From positions 1-7,865 of the forward strand of contig CAKSGG010000143.1 of the NCBI GenBank assembly GCA_934454215.1: 7,865 nt of DNA. The letters are read 5' to 3'. Position 1 is the stretch's first letter. Every line of letters begins with the position of its first letter. Origin of the DNA: an uncultured Clostridia bacterium. GTDB taxonomy: Bacteria; Bacillota; Clostridia; UBA1381. Below, one piece after another: positions 1-5,903 of the stretch. Below the pieces are notes generated by a model. The model was not told the DNA's origin. It did not search any database and was given only the letters and a program-made list of their open reading frames with translations. Both the position numbers and the translations under genes were made by a program.

Positions 1-136
1 ACAGATCACTGATGGCGATACATTCATCTGCTGTCAGTTTGTCTTTGATCGTGTCGTATACGTCCCTGATCTCTTTTCCAGCAAGGATTAGATCAGAGAA
101 AATGTTTGAAAACTGCTTTATTTCGGTTGTTTTCAC
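1..136 (-). CDS. 5' end of an unidentified protein (partial)
   Basis: A minus-strand reading frame begins with GTG at 136 and stays open to the window edge, giving 45 residues. The peptide starts MKTTEIKQFSNIF and ends LTADECIAISDL. The start is supported by a GGAG Shine-Dalgarno sequence at 148-145, 8 nt upstream of the GTG. No other in-frame start fits that site. The fragment is rich in charged residues and looks like a soluble helical protein. It shows no motif that I recognise, so I give no function. It lies downstream of the DUF927 gene across a 211-nt repeat-rich gap, in the same direction, so it may be the next gene of the early operon or the first gene of a new transcript. Confidence 0.6.
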   Translation of the reverse strand, partial: MKTTEIKQFSNIFSDLILAGKEIRDVYDTIKDKLTADECIAISDL

Positions 137-162
137 AAGAAACGCTCCTTTTCGCTATAATA

Positions 163-347
163 GGTTACCAAAGTTACCACTTGATTTTTTCAAGTGGTAA
201 CCATAAAAATGGCTTAACCATGCGGTTTGTAGGGGTTGGTTACCACTCTACCACTTTTTTTATACTTCTCATGCGTGAGGAATATATTTTTTTGTTCTCA
301 AATAAAAGTGTTTATTTTTCGGTGGTAACTTTGGTAGAATGGTAACC
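163..347. repeat. GTTACC-type repeat array, candidate replication origin
   Basis: The gap between the DUF927 stop and the next gene holds four clusters of a GGTTACCA / GTTACCAC motif. Clusters at 163-180 and 238-254 read on the plus strand, and clusters at 194-202 and 321-347 read on the minus strand. Within clusters the units recur every 8-9 bp. A 15-bp sequence, TACCAAAGTTACCAC, at 166-180 recurs exactly, inverted, at 322-336. Between the third and fourth clusters, about 255-320, the DNA is roughly three-quarters A+T with long T runs. Iteron-like repeats beside an A+T-rich stretch, directly after a replicative helicase gene, is the usual layout of a phage origin. The repeats and the A+T-rich core are seen; the origin role is inferred. 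An operator or regulatory array is the main alternative. Confidence 0.55.
173..201. repeat. 12-bp perfect inverted repeat
   Basis: GTTACCACTTGA at 173-184 and its exact reverse complement at 190-201 flank a loop of five T residues. The arms contain the same GTTACC unit as the surrounding array. Neither side carries the T run expected after an intrinsic terminator stem, and the stem is only moderately G+C-rich. It is therefore better read as a dyad binding site or origin hairpin than as a terminator. Confidence 0.6.
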
Positions 348-2213
348 TCATTTAAATGGATTATCCTCATCAAAGTCCTCCACAAAGCCATTTTCGTCTG
401 GTTCTGGTGTAATTCTTATCCAAGCACACCGGACTTGTATTTTACCAATTTTTTTGTTTTTGGTATTTCTTTTTTTGCCTTTTTCAAAAGAACACTCAAT
501 CATGCCCTTTTTTTCTAACCAGCTTAGAAGTGCGGTACTGTTAAAACCACCCTCACGAAGAATACTTTTCATCTTTGTTGAATTGAAGTAGATAAAATTA
601 TCATCAATCATGCCCCATACTTCATTCCCATCCCGGACACCACATAGATCTGTTGCAAACTTGCTTTCGTTCATAGCGATAATATCCATGAGGTATTCGT
701 AAGCGTGCAGATTCTGTGATACGTCCGTTTTTGTGCTTAGAAACGGTTTTATATCGTCTACCGTCAAAGTAATGCCATCCTGAAAAATAAAGCGTTCAGC
801 ATAGAAATCAGCCGTCAGAATAATACTTGCTGCCATGGACTGCTTATCCGTGCTTTCGGATTGCTGTAAGGCTTTTAAAAACTCCTTTTGTTTTGCTCTG
901 ATTTCATCCATAACGGAATCGCTGCTGATCTGTTCAATAAAGCGTTCCCCGGCGAATCCATAATGTTTCTTGATGGTTTCTGCCACATAAACAGGATCAT
1001 GAAAAATTGCGTCTGTGTATTCCACGTCAATAATTCGGTTGACTGCACCGCCTCCGGAGCTTGTGCCTGAGATTGGCATTTCTCCGGATGTAATAATACA
1101 ATTGCTCCATGTACCGGCTTTTTTGATTCCGCCGGTTTTCGTTCCGCGTTGTTTTCCGACACCCTCGGACAGCTGGTAGATCATCTGGTCAAAATCCTTT
1201 TTCTCCTTGATGATTTGCAGCTCGTCCAGGATAAGCGGCAGACTGTTCACAAAACTTGCGGAAAGCTCCTGTGCTACGCCTGTTCCGTTAAAGCTATGTA
1301 CATACTCGCCCATCCGCGGATTCGCCCAGACGCTTGCGGCAAGCATGAGAGCAACTGTTTTTCCACCCTCTGTCGTACCCCAAATATGAACGAAGAACGG
1401 AAGTCCTCCAAGCTTTTCCACCAGTACACTCGCAAAGGACGCAGCCAGGATGATTCTTGCCTGAATGCTGTCATTTTTCCTAATGTTTTTTGCAACGGTG
1501 AGCCATGTTTCAAAACTTCCGCGCTGTTTCACACTCTCAAAAAAATGTTTGAATGTTGCGTCCCCATCAAAGACTAAGTTATCAACATAAGGACTGAAAC
1601 CCTGGTCACCAATCCAACCAAGCCGCCCTACACTGCTGATTTCCGGAATGTGGTCATAGTTCATGCTTTCCAGGTCGGTCAGATATTTCACTAAGTACCG
1701 GCTGTTTTCACTATTGACGGCAATTCCAAAATCGGCTAACTGCAAAATGGATGTATTGCTTGCAAGTGTTTTTTTATCGACAATGATTGACCGCCAGCGA
1801 AAACCTTTCTTGTAGGCAATTTTCAGCTTTTCCGTTTCGTTGTCAATATTAATTAGCCTCTGAACCGGCATAATCGGATGAGTGCATACAACAATCTCAT
1901 TCCCATAGCGATCTTTTCCGGTGATGGCGAAATCATCGCATACCCAGTCGCCACAGTCAAGCTGCATTTCCTGTCCGCTGAAATTGGTTGAATTGTACGA
2001 TAAAATATGCGATTGCGGTTTCATGCTTTCCATGTACAGTCTGAACATAGCTTTGAAATTCTTAATTCCGATCAAAGCCGCTTTCTCTCCAAGCTGTGTC
2101 ATAAGCTGCTGCATTTGAAACTTGTTGGAGGAAAATTTATTCAGCCACTCATAAGGAGCAGATGTAGACAAATATTCCTCTCTTGTAAAATCAGGTATTT
2201 TTATTTCATTCAT
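348..2213 (-). CDS. DUF927 family helicase-like ATPase
   Basis: This 621-residue protein resembles the DUF927 family, phage and mobile-element ATPases thought to act as replicative helicases beside a primase. Numbering from the GTG at 2219, a Walker A motif GTTEGGKT lies at residues 281-288 and a Walker B strand LPLILDEL at 327-334. A sensor-1-like strand, CIITSGE, follows at about 374-380, and R395 is a candidate arginine finger. The N-terminal third holds aromatic- and glycine-rich segments typical of the family, and the lysine-rich C-terminus looks like a winged-helix tail ending in acidic residues. I prefer the ATG at 2213 because AGGAGG lies 7 nt upstream; the in-frame GTG at 2219 would be only one base from it. 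The upstream CHC2 gene stops 2 nt before this ATG, so the two are probably translationally coupled. The helicase role is inferred from family and context. Confidence 0.9.
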   Translation of the reverse strand: MNEIKIPDFTREEYLSTSAPYEWLNKFSSNKFQMQQLMTQLGEKAALIGIKNFKAMFRLYMESMKPQSHILSYNSTNFSGQEMQLDCGDWVCDDFAITGKDRYGNEIVVCTHPIMPVQRLINIDNETEKLKIAYKKGFRWRSIIVDKKTLASNTSILQLADFGIAVNSENSRYLVKYLTDLESMNYDHIPEISSVGRLGWIGDQGFSPYVDNLVFDGDATFKHFFESVKQRGSFETWLTVAKNIRKNDSIQARIILAASFASVLVEKLGGLPFFVHIWGTTEGGKTVALMLAASVWANPRMGEYVHSFNGTGVAQELSASFVNSLPLILDELQIIKEKKDFDQMIYQLSEGVGKQRGTKTGGIKKAGTWSNCIITSGEMPISGTSSGGGAVNRIIDVEYTDAIFHDPVYVAETIKKHYGFAGERFIEQISSDSVMDEIRAKQKEFLKALQQSESTDKQSMAASIILTADFYAERFIFQDGITLTVDDIKPFLSTKTDVSQNLHAYEYLMDIIAMNESKFATDLCGVRDGNEVWGMIDDNFIYFNSTKMKSILREGGFNSTALLSWLEKKGMIECSFEKGKKRNTKNKKIGKIQVRCAWIRITPEPDENGFVEDFDEDNPFK

Positions 2214-2215
2214 TT

Positions 2216-2752
2216 TCACACCTCCTCCAAACAGTCCAGCATATACCCGGCAATTGATAATCTTGTATATGCCTCGCTGTAAATGTCCTCTATTTTGTCT
2301 TCCGGGTTTTTCGGTTTTAAATGCTGAATGATCAGATCAGCACAGATCCATTCGTTCAGCCAGTAATCATATTCAGCCTTTGCCTTCAATCTGTGTTCTT
2401 TCTCTGCCTGAATCTTTGCGACAAGTGCAGAATACCTTTTCTGAAACATCAATTTATCTCTGACGGTCGGATTGTGCGTAACGATCACACCCAGTCCGAA
2501 ATCAAGATCAATCTTTCTGCATGCGTCCTTGAAGTTCAGTCCAAAGTACTGTCTTACAAAATCAATCACATCTCCATGCGCCCCACATCCAAAGCACCAC
2601 CAGCCGCGATTGCCGGGGTAGATTTTTAGCGACGGTGTATTGTCACCGGAATGAAAGGGGCATTTTGTAAAGCCCCCTTTGACCTGGAATCCGTAATGCT
2701 CCGTTATGTTTTGCATGGTGACAGCATTTTTTATGACTACTGCACTGTTCAT
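2216..2752 (-). CDS. CHC2 zinc-finger, DnaG-type primase zinc-binding domain protein
   Basis: The first 90 residues match the DnaG-type CHC2 zinc-binding domain, which helps primases recognise the template. The ligands are C31, H34, C53 and C56, in CPFHSGDNTPSLK and WWCFGCGAHGDVIDFV. The rest of the 178 residues is a lysine- and glutamate-rich helical region (about 100-130) and a helical tail. There is no TOPRIM or archaeo-eukaryotic primase catalytic domain, so this is a zinc-binding module rather than a full primase. It probably works with the DUF927 protein encoded next, perhaps recruiting host DnaG or another catalytic subunit. That partnership is inferred. The ATG has GGAG 8 nt upstream and overlaps the previous stop as ATGA, a typical coupling arrangement. 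Confidence 0.88.
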   Translation of the reverse strand: MNSAVVIKNAVTMQNITEHYGFQVKGGFTKCPFHSGDNTPSLKIYPGNRGWWCFGCGAHGDVIDFVRQYFGLNFKDACRKIDLDFGLGVIVTHNPTVRDKLMFQKRYSALVAKIQAEKEHRLKAKAEYDYWLNEWICADLIIQHLKPKNPEDKIEDIYSEAYTRLSIAGYMLDCLEEV

Positions 2753-3201
2753 GATAACAGCTCCAATATCCGCTTCCCGGTGTCACATTTTTTGCAGAAT
2801 TGAAACTCTACACCGTAGTTGTTTTGAAGTGTTGACAGGACTTTGTATAACCTGTCCCCGGACATTGCCATAGGGGACACTTTTAAACGTGGATTATACC
2901 AGTTTTGAACGTCCCTCAATGTTTTGATCGCGCCGCCATGTTCCACCAAGAAAATCAACCGAATGTCGGATTCACGCGCTTTTTTGATCTCTGCAACAAA
3001 CCTTTTGTGTCCCTGACATGCATTCTGAACAACCTCTGAAAGATTTTGTTTTCGGTCTACAATTACCATTGGGTTTTTGAGATTCATGTAATCACCGACA
3101 TATAGCTTTGAAGAAATATGCCTGACCCCACGATCATCAAAAGTCTGAATGATCTTTGTGATTGCTCTTTGCTTCTCTCTTGTATCAATCTGAATCGTCA
3201 T
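2749..3201 (-). CDS. ERCC4-type (XPF/Mus81-like) nuclease
   Basis: This 150-residue protein has the ERCC4 nuclease signature: an early IQIDTREKQ strand (D6, E9), then VGDY (D37), then VDRKQNLSEV (D49, R50, K51). This is a variant of the family's GD...ERKxxxD motif, with D-R-K for E-R-K and S-E where the final D would be. ERCC4-fold nucleases cut branched or flap DNA and use metal ions at these acidic residues. Two cysteines, C136 and C139, near the C-terminus may form half of a metal site. There is no helicase or tandem helix-hairpin-helix domain, as is usual in small phage versions. It probably resolves replication or recombination intermediates. A GGGGG-type Shine-Dalgarno sequence lies 6 nt before the ATG, 13 nt after SSB, and its stop overlaps the CHC2 start by 4 nt. 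Confidence 0.85.
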   Translation of the reverse strand: MTIQIDTREKQRAITKIIQTFDDRGVRHISSKLYVGDYMNLKNPMVIVDRKQNLSEVVQNACQGHKRFVAEIKKARESDIRLIFLVEHGGAIKTLRDVQNWYNPRLKVSPMAMSGDRLYKVLSTLQNNYGVEFQFCKKCDTGKRILELLS

Positions 3202-3213
3202 AGCATGCCCCCT

Positions 3214-3585
3214 TTAAAAGCCGAGATCATCCAGTTCAGATGAGGACGTATCACTGACAGGCTTATCCTCTTTTTTTGCCGACCCGCAAAATTCAACCTG
3301 ACTGATTGAAACATAGATGTAGTTCTGCATTTCTCCGTCCTTTTCGTATTTGTCAAGGTGCAATGTTCCGCTTGCTACAATCTCTTTTCCCTTGCCAAAA
3401 AAGGTATTTAGGAGTGCCGCTGTTTTTCCATAGGCTTTGCAGGGGATAAAATCCGTCTGTTTTTCCTTATCTTTTCCCATATACCGATCAACGGCAATAC
3501 TAAAATTACAATACTCTGTTCCGTTTGTGTTTGTTCTTAATTCAATATCCTTTGTTAATCTTCCGTGCAGTTGTACACTGTTCAT
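3214..3585 (-). CDS. ssb: Single-stranded DNA-binding protein (SSB)
   Basis: The 123-residue product is a phage-size SSB. The OB-fold region starts MNSVQLHGRLTKDIELR and continues with the conserved FSIAVDR and TDFIPCKAYGK strands, then ASGTLHLDKY and YVSISQVEFCG. After about residue 100 there is a short low-complexity linker and the acidic tip ELDDLGF, which in bacterial SSBs recruits partner enzymes. SSBs usually act as tetramers coating single-stranded DNA. I chose the ATG at 3585, which has GAGG 9 nt upstream. The in-frame ATG at 3594 directly abuts that site, and the longest reading begins with a TTG at 3606. The start overlaps the nuclease gene upstream by 44 nt, which suggests coupled expression of the two recombination proteins. 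Confidence 0.95.
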   Translation of the reverse strand: MNSVQLHGRLTKDIELRTNTNGTEYCNFSIAVDRYMGKDKEKQTDFIPCKAYGKTAALLNTFFGKGKEIVASGTLHLDKYEKDGEMQNYIYVSISQVEFCGSAKKEDKPVSDTSSSELDDLGF

Positions 3586-4351
3586 CAAATTCATCCTCAC
3601 TTTCAATTACTTCTGTTAATACTTTTGTTTCCTTGCAGTAATCGCACCGACCACACCGGGGCGGCTCAATGACACCTTTTTTCATAGCGTCATAGATCGG
3701 CGCATGCTCTTTAAATTGCTCCAGTTCAAACTCTAAAGCCGCGTTGCTGATGTGCCAGATTCCAATGTCCGGGACTTTCTCTTTTGTTGCTGCCGCTAAG
3801 TAGAACGGCAGCACATCTCCGGTATTCTGACGGTAAATCTCCTGGTAAACAGCGCCTTGCAGATCGTACCGCCACGCTTCATACCAGGGAAGCCGCCCCT
3901 GTTCCTCAACATAAATCGGTGCAAAGTCTTTCATGATTTTAAGGTCAACAATCTTATCCGGGCAAAGGCTGTCAATCTTGATCTTGATGTCCACTCCTGC
4001 AATATTGCCGGTCATGATCACTTGCTTTTTGCCGGACATGTATTCTATGAAAAGCTTGTCCCTTTCAATTCTGTTGATAATTTCTTCTGCCTGTGCATAC
4101 TCTGCCTTTAGTGTCCCATCCCTTTTAAATAGCTCGCTGTGCGTTGCCTGAAATAGATCAAGCGTTCCCTCAAAATGCGAATCTATGTATGAACCAACTA
4201 ATAGAGCTGTGGTTGACGGTCTTGTGTATGCTCCGTTAAGCTCTGCAATTGCACATGCCGGGCATTTCTCGAAAGACTTGTATTGAGATACTCCCATGTA
4301 TTTCCTTTGCATTTCAGGCGAAAAGTAGGTTTCACTATTCAACTGTATCAT
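3542..4351 (-). CDS. PD-(D/E)XK nuclease, exonuclease 8 / RecB-like, with probable Fe-S cluster
   Basis: The 269 residues resemble the phage PD-(D/E)XK nuclease-like family (DUF3799, sometimes called putative exodeoxyribonuclease 8). In order I see H59 in VGSYIDSHFEG, then GVDIKIKIDSLCPDKIVDLKIMKD split into its active-site parts D127 and D136-L-K138, then Q165 in YDLQGAVYQEIY. This is the H...D...DxK...QxxxY pattern of RecB-family nucleases. C30 near the N-terminus and C233, C236 and C239 (CGRCDYC) at the C-terminus fit the four-cysteine Fe-S staple known from AddB and Cas4 relatives; C33 is an extra cysteine. The likely job is resection of double-stranded DNA ends to give single strands for annealing. 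AGGAGG lies upstream of the ATG with a slightly long spacing of about 11 nt. The gene overlaps its upstream neighbour by 17 nt. Confidence 0.85.
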   Translation of the reverse strand: MIQLNSETYFSPEMQRKYMGVSQYKSFEKCPACAIAELNGAYTRPSTTALLVGSYIDSHFEGTLDLFQATHSELFKRDGTLKAEYAQAEEIINRIERDKLFIEYMSGKKQVIMTGNIAGVDIKIKIDSLCPDKIVDLKIMKDFAPIYVEEQGRLPWYEAWRYDLQGAVYQEIYRQNTGDVLPFYLAAATKEKVPDIGIWHISNAALEFELEQFKEHAPIYDAMKKGVIEPPRCGRCDYCKETKVLTEVIESEDEFDEQCTTARKINKGY

Positions 4352-4865
4352 GTTTTTCTGTCCCTCCTGATTCCTGGCAAGCCTTTGTAGCGCATTCCCG
4401 GCAAAGCGCTTTTCCGTATTTCTTTTTTGTGTATTCTGCCATTTGCGCCGCGCTCATACCTTTTACCACACTGATCGGCTTTTTGCACTGCTCACATAAG
4501 ATATCCGGCTCTTTTGGTGCTGTCACTCTCGGCACAACGTTTTTAACCCGGAGCGCGTCATGGATTTTTCCAAACGCTTTGACTTTTTCAAAGCCGATTG
4601 TAATATACTTGCCTTTCAAATGGCTTGCGCTTTTGGTTCGGTATAGTTTTGTGATCGTCTTTTTGTTGGTCAGATTCATAATCATAGGCTTTATATTCTC
4701 GTTAAAATAGCAGACTGTGCAAACCTCTTTCTGACCGTTATTGACAACCTCCTCATCTCTGAAATCCCTAATACTGACAGTGATTTCCTGCCCTGATACG
4801 TCATACAAATCCCAGCTTCCTAAGAAGTTCGGATTTTTGCCCATCAGCATAATATCATCCGTCAT
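4335..4865 (-). CDS. Conserved phage-type protein with C-terminal four-cysteine zinc motif
   Basis: I recognise the general layout of this 176-residue protein from phage recombination operons but cannot name a function. Residues 14-112 form a compact, strand-rich region (LGSWDLYDVSGQEITVSI, then KGKYITIGFEKVKAFG, then DALRVKNVVPR) that could be an OB-like fold. Residues 120-160 carry C124, C127, C155 and C158, two CxxC pairs 27 residues apart, joined by a helix containing YTKKKYGKALC. This is probably a zinc site. It lies directly upstream of the exonuclease and SSB genes, so a role in single-strand binding or annealing is plausible but is inference. The ATG directly follows the previous stop (TAAATG), with a GAGGTGG site just upstream. 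Confidence 0.8.
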   Translation of the reverse strand: MTDDIMLMGKNPNFLGSWDLYDVSGQEITVSIRDFRDEEVVNNGQKEVCTVCYFNENIKPMIMNLTNKKTITKLYRTKSASHLKGKYITIGFEKVKAFGKIHDALRVKNVVPRVTAPKEPDILCEQCKKPISVVKGMSAAQMAEYTKKKYGKALCRECATKACQESGGTEKHDTVE

Positions 4866-5093
4866 TTATCCCACCTCGCTTTCTAAAACGTCTTCCCAGT
4901 CAACTCTTGCAAGGCATTCGCAACATCCAGCTATCTCGCCGCCGCTTTCCCGGTAGAAGTAGTCCGGATTTTCCGCACCGCATACCGGACAGCATTTGAC
5001 GGCTTCGCCCTGGTTGTTTCCATAATCCCCGGTTCTGTCTCTCTCCATTGTAAGAATCGCCGCTTCTGTGTTATTGAAGTATGCCATTTTCAT
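4866..5093 (-). CDS. Small zinc-ribbon protein
   Basis: This 75-residue protein has a zinc-ribbon pattern: C35 and C38 (CPVCG) paired with C57 or C58 and C60 (CCEC) after a 19-residue strand-rich segment. The acidic C-terminus (DWEDVLESEVG) and polar N-terminus show no other motif. Small ribbons like this are common in phage early operons and may bind DNA or a host protein; I do not assign a specific role. The ATG at 5093 has GAGG 6 nt upstream, so it is preferred over the in-frame ATG at 5087, for which the spacing would be 12 nt. The 5' end overlaps the ribbon-helix-helix gene by 23 nt, and the stop abuts the next start. Confidence 0.8.
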   Translation of the reverse strand: MKMAYFNNTEAAILTMERDRTGDYGNNQGEAVKCCPVCGAENPDYFYRESGGEIAGCCECLARVDWEDVLESEVG

Positions 5094-5271
5094 CTTCCAC
5101 CTCTACATTGATTTCAAGATTATCGCAGCAAAACTGAATCATTTTTCCGGCAATATATGTCTTTGATAGTCCTGTTGCGCTTTTCAGATCGTTTAAAAGC
5201 CTCATCGCTTTTGGATCAAGACGCAAAATACAATTGTCGCTTTCGTGTTTATACAAAGAAAATTTTTTCAT
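5071..5271 (-). CDS. Ribbon-helix-helix (Arc/CopG-like) DNA-binding protein
   Basis: The 66-residue product has the layout of a ribbon-helix-helix repressor: a short strand (NCILRLDP, residues 13-20), a first helix (KAMRLLNDLKSATG) and a second helix (SKTYIAGKMIQFCCDNLE) joined by a GLS turn. Such proteins dimerise and insert the paired strands into the DNA major groove. It probably controls this operon or another phage promoter. I start it at the ATG at 5271, which has AAAGGAG 7 nt upstream. The longer in-frame reading, from 5316, begins with a non-ATG codon and adds a lysine-rich stretch that does not look like part of the domain. An acidic tail (NVEVEDENG) follows the helices. Confidence 0.78.
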   Translation of the reverse strand: MKKFSLYKHESDNCILRLDPKAMRLLNDLKSATGLSKTYIAGKMIQFCCDNLEINVEVEDENGILQ

Positions 5272-5298
5272 CTTTTTACTCCTTTCTTTCTTCAACTG

Positions 5299-5318
5299 TT
5301 TTGCACTAAAGCACAAAA
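5299..5318. promoter_or_regulatory. Possible operator: interrupted palindrome / direct repeat
   Basis: The sequence TTTTGCACTAAAGCACAAAA is palindromic in its outer five bases (TTTTG and CAAAA) and in part of its core. It also contains a tandem GCACTAAA/GCACAAAA pair. It lies about 30 bp upstream of the ribbon-helix-helix start and just past the regulator gene, a sensible place for a regulator to bind. No convincing promoter is visible beside it. The regulatory role is a guess from position and symmetry. Confidence 0.25.
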
Positions 5319-5358
5319 TTTTTTAGTTTCTTTAATTCTTCATTGATCCACAATGATT

Positions 5359-5790
5359 TTACTTCTCCAAAAAAAACGTGTCACCAGCTCTGTCGTAGTC
5401 CTCAATTGCTTTCCAACCAGAAATAAAGTTCATAAACGCGTCCTGATAGTTCTTTGGCATGTCCTTAAAATCGAGATGTAAAACAAATTCGTTTTCATCT
5501 TTCGTTTTGCATATAGAAAAGAAATTATCTATTTTTAACAGAACTTCGGCAACATCTCCTAATGTCTTAATCTCTTTAACAGCTTCTTTTCCACATAACC
5601 AATCAATAGACACATCAAGAGCGTCCGCTATTCTTATCATGGTGTTAATAGACGGTCGTACTTGCGCATTTTCGTACATGGATATCGCTCCAAGGGTAGT
5701 TTGTGCCGCTTTCGCAAGATCTCTTTGTGTCATTTTTAATTCTGTCCGTTTCTGTTTTATTCTCTCTGCTATGATTGTATCATTATTCAC
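5359..5790 (-). CDS. XRE/Cro-CI-type helix-turn-helix regulator
   Basis: Residues 8-66 form a clear XRE-type DNA-binding domain: IKQKRTELKMTQRDLAKAA, then TTLGAISMYENAQVRPS with the recognition helix, then TMIRIADALDVSIDWLCG. The rest of the 143 residues has no LexA-type protease signature, so autocleavage is unlikely; it may serve for dimerisation. The start is a GTG with AAGGA 10 nt upstream, and no in-frame ATG fits better. It probably acts as a lysogeny or early-gene repressor, but it shares its direction with the early genes rather than being divergent from them. It is, however, divergent from a perfect plus-strand promoter in its leader. The C-terminus is decided by an 8-base T run in the coding strand (5376-5369), where a shift would extend the protein by about 19 residues. 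Confidence 0.9.
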   Translation of the reverse strand: MNNDTIIAERIKQKRTELKMTQRDLAKAAQTTLGAISMYENAQVRPSINTMIRIADALDVSIDWLCGKEAVKEIKTLGDVAEVLLKIDNFFSICKTKDENEFVLHLDFKDMPKNYQDAFMNFISGWKAIEDYDRAGDTFFLEK

Positions 5791-5817
5791 TTCTTATCAT
5801 TCCTTTCAATTTACCTC

Positions 5818-5846
5818 TTGACATCTCCATCAAAATAATGTATAAT
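5818..5846 (+). promoter_or_regulatory. Perfect-consensus sigma-A/sigma-70 promoter
   Basis: TTGACA at 5818-5823 and TATAAT at 5841-5846 are separated by exactly 17 bp, which is the full consensus for the housekeeping sigma factor. It reads on the plus strand, opposite to every gene in the window, and lies in the leader of the XRE regulator gene. Transcription would start at about 5852-5854. Such a strong promoter is expected to be active unless a repressor covers it; the adjacent regulator is the obvious candidate. Confidence 0.8.
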
Positions 5847-5851
5847 CAAGA

Positions 5852-5903
5852 TATGATCTGTTTTCCGCGCCGGTTTTGTTTCTTGTCCGGTGCGGATTTT
5901 TTT
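5852..5903 (+). ncRNA. Predicted short (about 50 nt) transcript
   Basis: The region between the perfect plus-strand promoter and the terminator that follows predicts an RNA of about 50 nt, made of a roughly 12-nt 5' tail, a 10-bp hairpin and a U tail. It has no room for a useful reading frame. It does not overlap the regulator coding region, and it reaches only the last bases of the pentapeptide gene. It may be a small regulatory RNA, or the aborted leader of a longer antisense transcript that appears only when termination is overridden. Existence of the RNA is inferred from its signals, not demonstrated. Confidence 0.45.
5864..5903 (+). terminator. Intrinsic terminator
   Basis: In plus-strand RNA, bases 5864-5873 (TCCGCGCCGG) pair with 5887-5896 (CCGGTGCGGA) as ten consecutive pairs, one of them a G-U wobble, around a 13-nt U-rich loop. 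Seven U residues follow at 5897-5903. On the minus strand the wobble becomes a C-A mismatch and no T run follows, so the signal works for plus-strand transcripts only. It would not stop leftward read-through from the pentapeptide gene into the regulator. Confidence 0.8.

Noticed and set aside
173..201. Inverted repeat considered as a terminator for the DUF927 operon
   Set aside because: No T run follows the stem on either strand and the stem has modest G+C content.
106..345. 79-codon plus-strand frame across the repeat region
   Set aside because: It begins with a non-ATG codon, lacks a ribosome binding site and runs through the repeat array and A+T-rich core.
163..347. Repeat array considered as a CRISPR
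   Set aside because: The units are only about 8-15 bp, occur in both orientations and lack regular spacers; no cas gene is present.
1149..1577. 142-codon plus-strand frame opposite the DUF927 gene
   Set aside because: It lies wholly opposite the conserved ATPase core, has no ribosome binding site and encodes no recognisable motif.
2214..2219. GTG at 2219 as start of the DUF927 gene
   Set aside because: It lies one base from the AGGAGG site, whereas the ATG at 2213 has the ideal 7-nt spacing.
4249..4710. 153-codon plus-strand frame
   Set aside because: It is antisense to two well-supported overlapping minus-strand genes and has no start signal.
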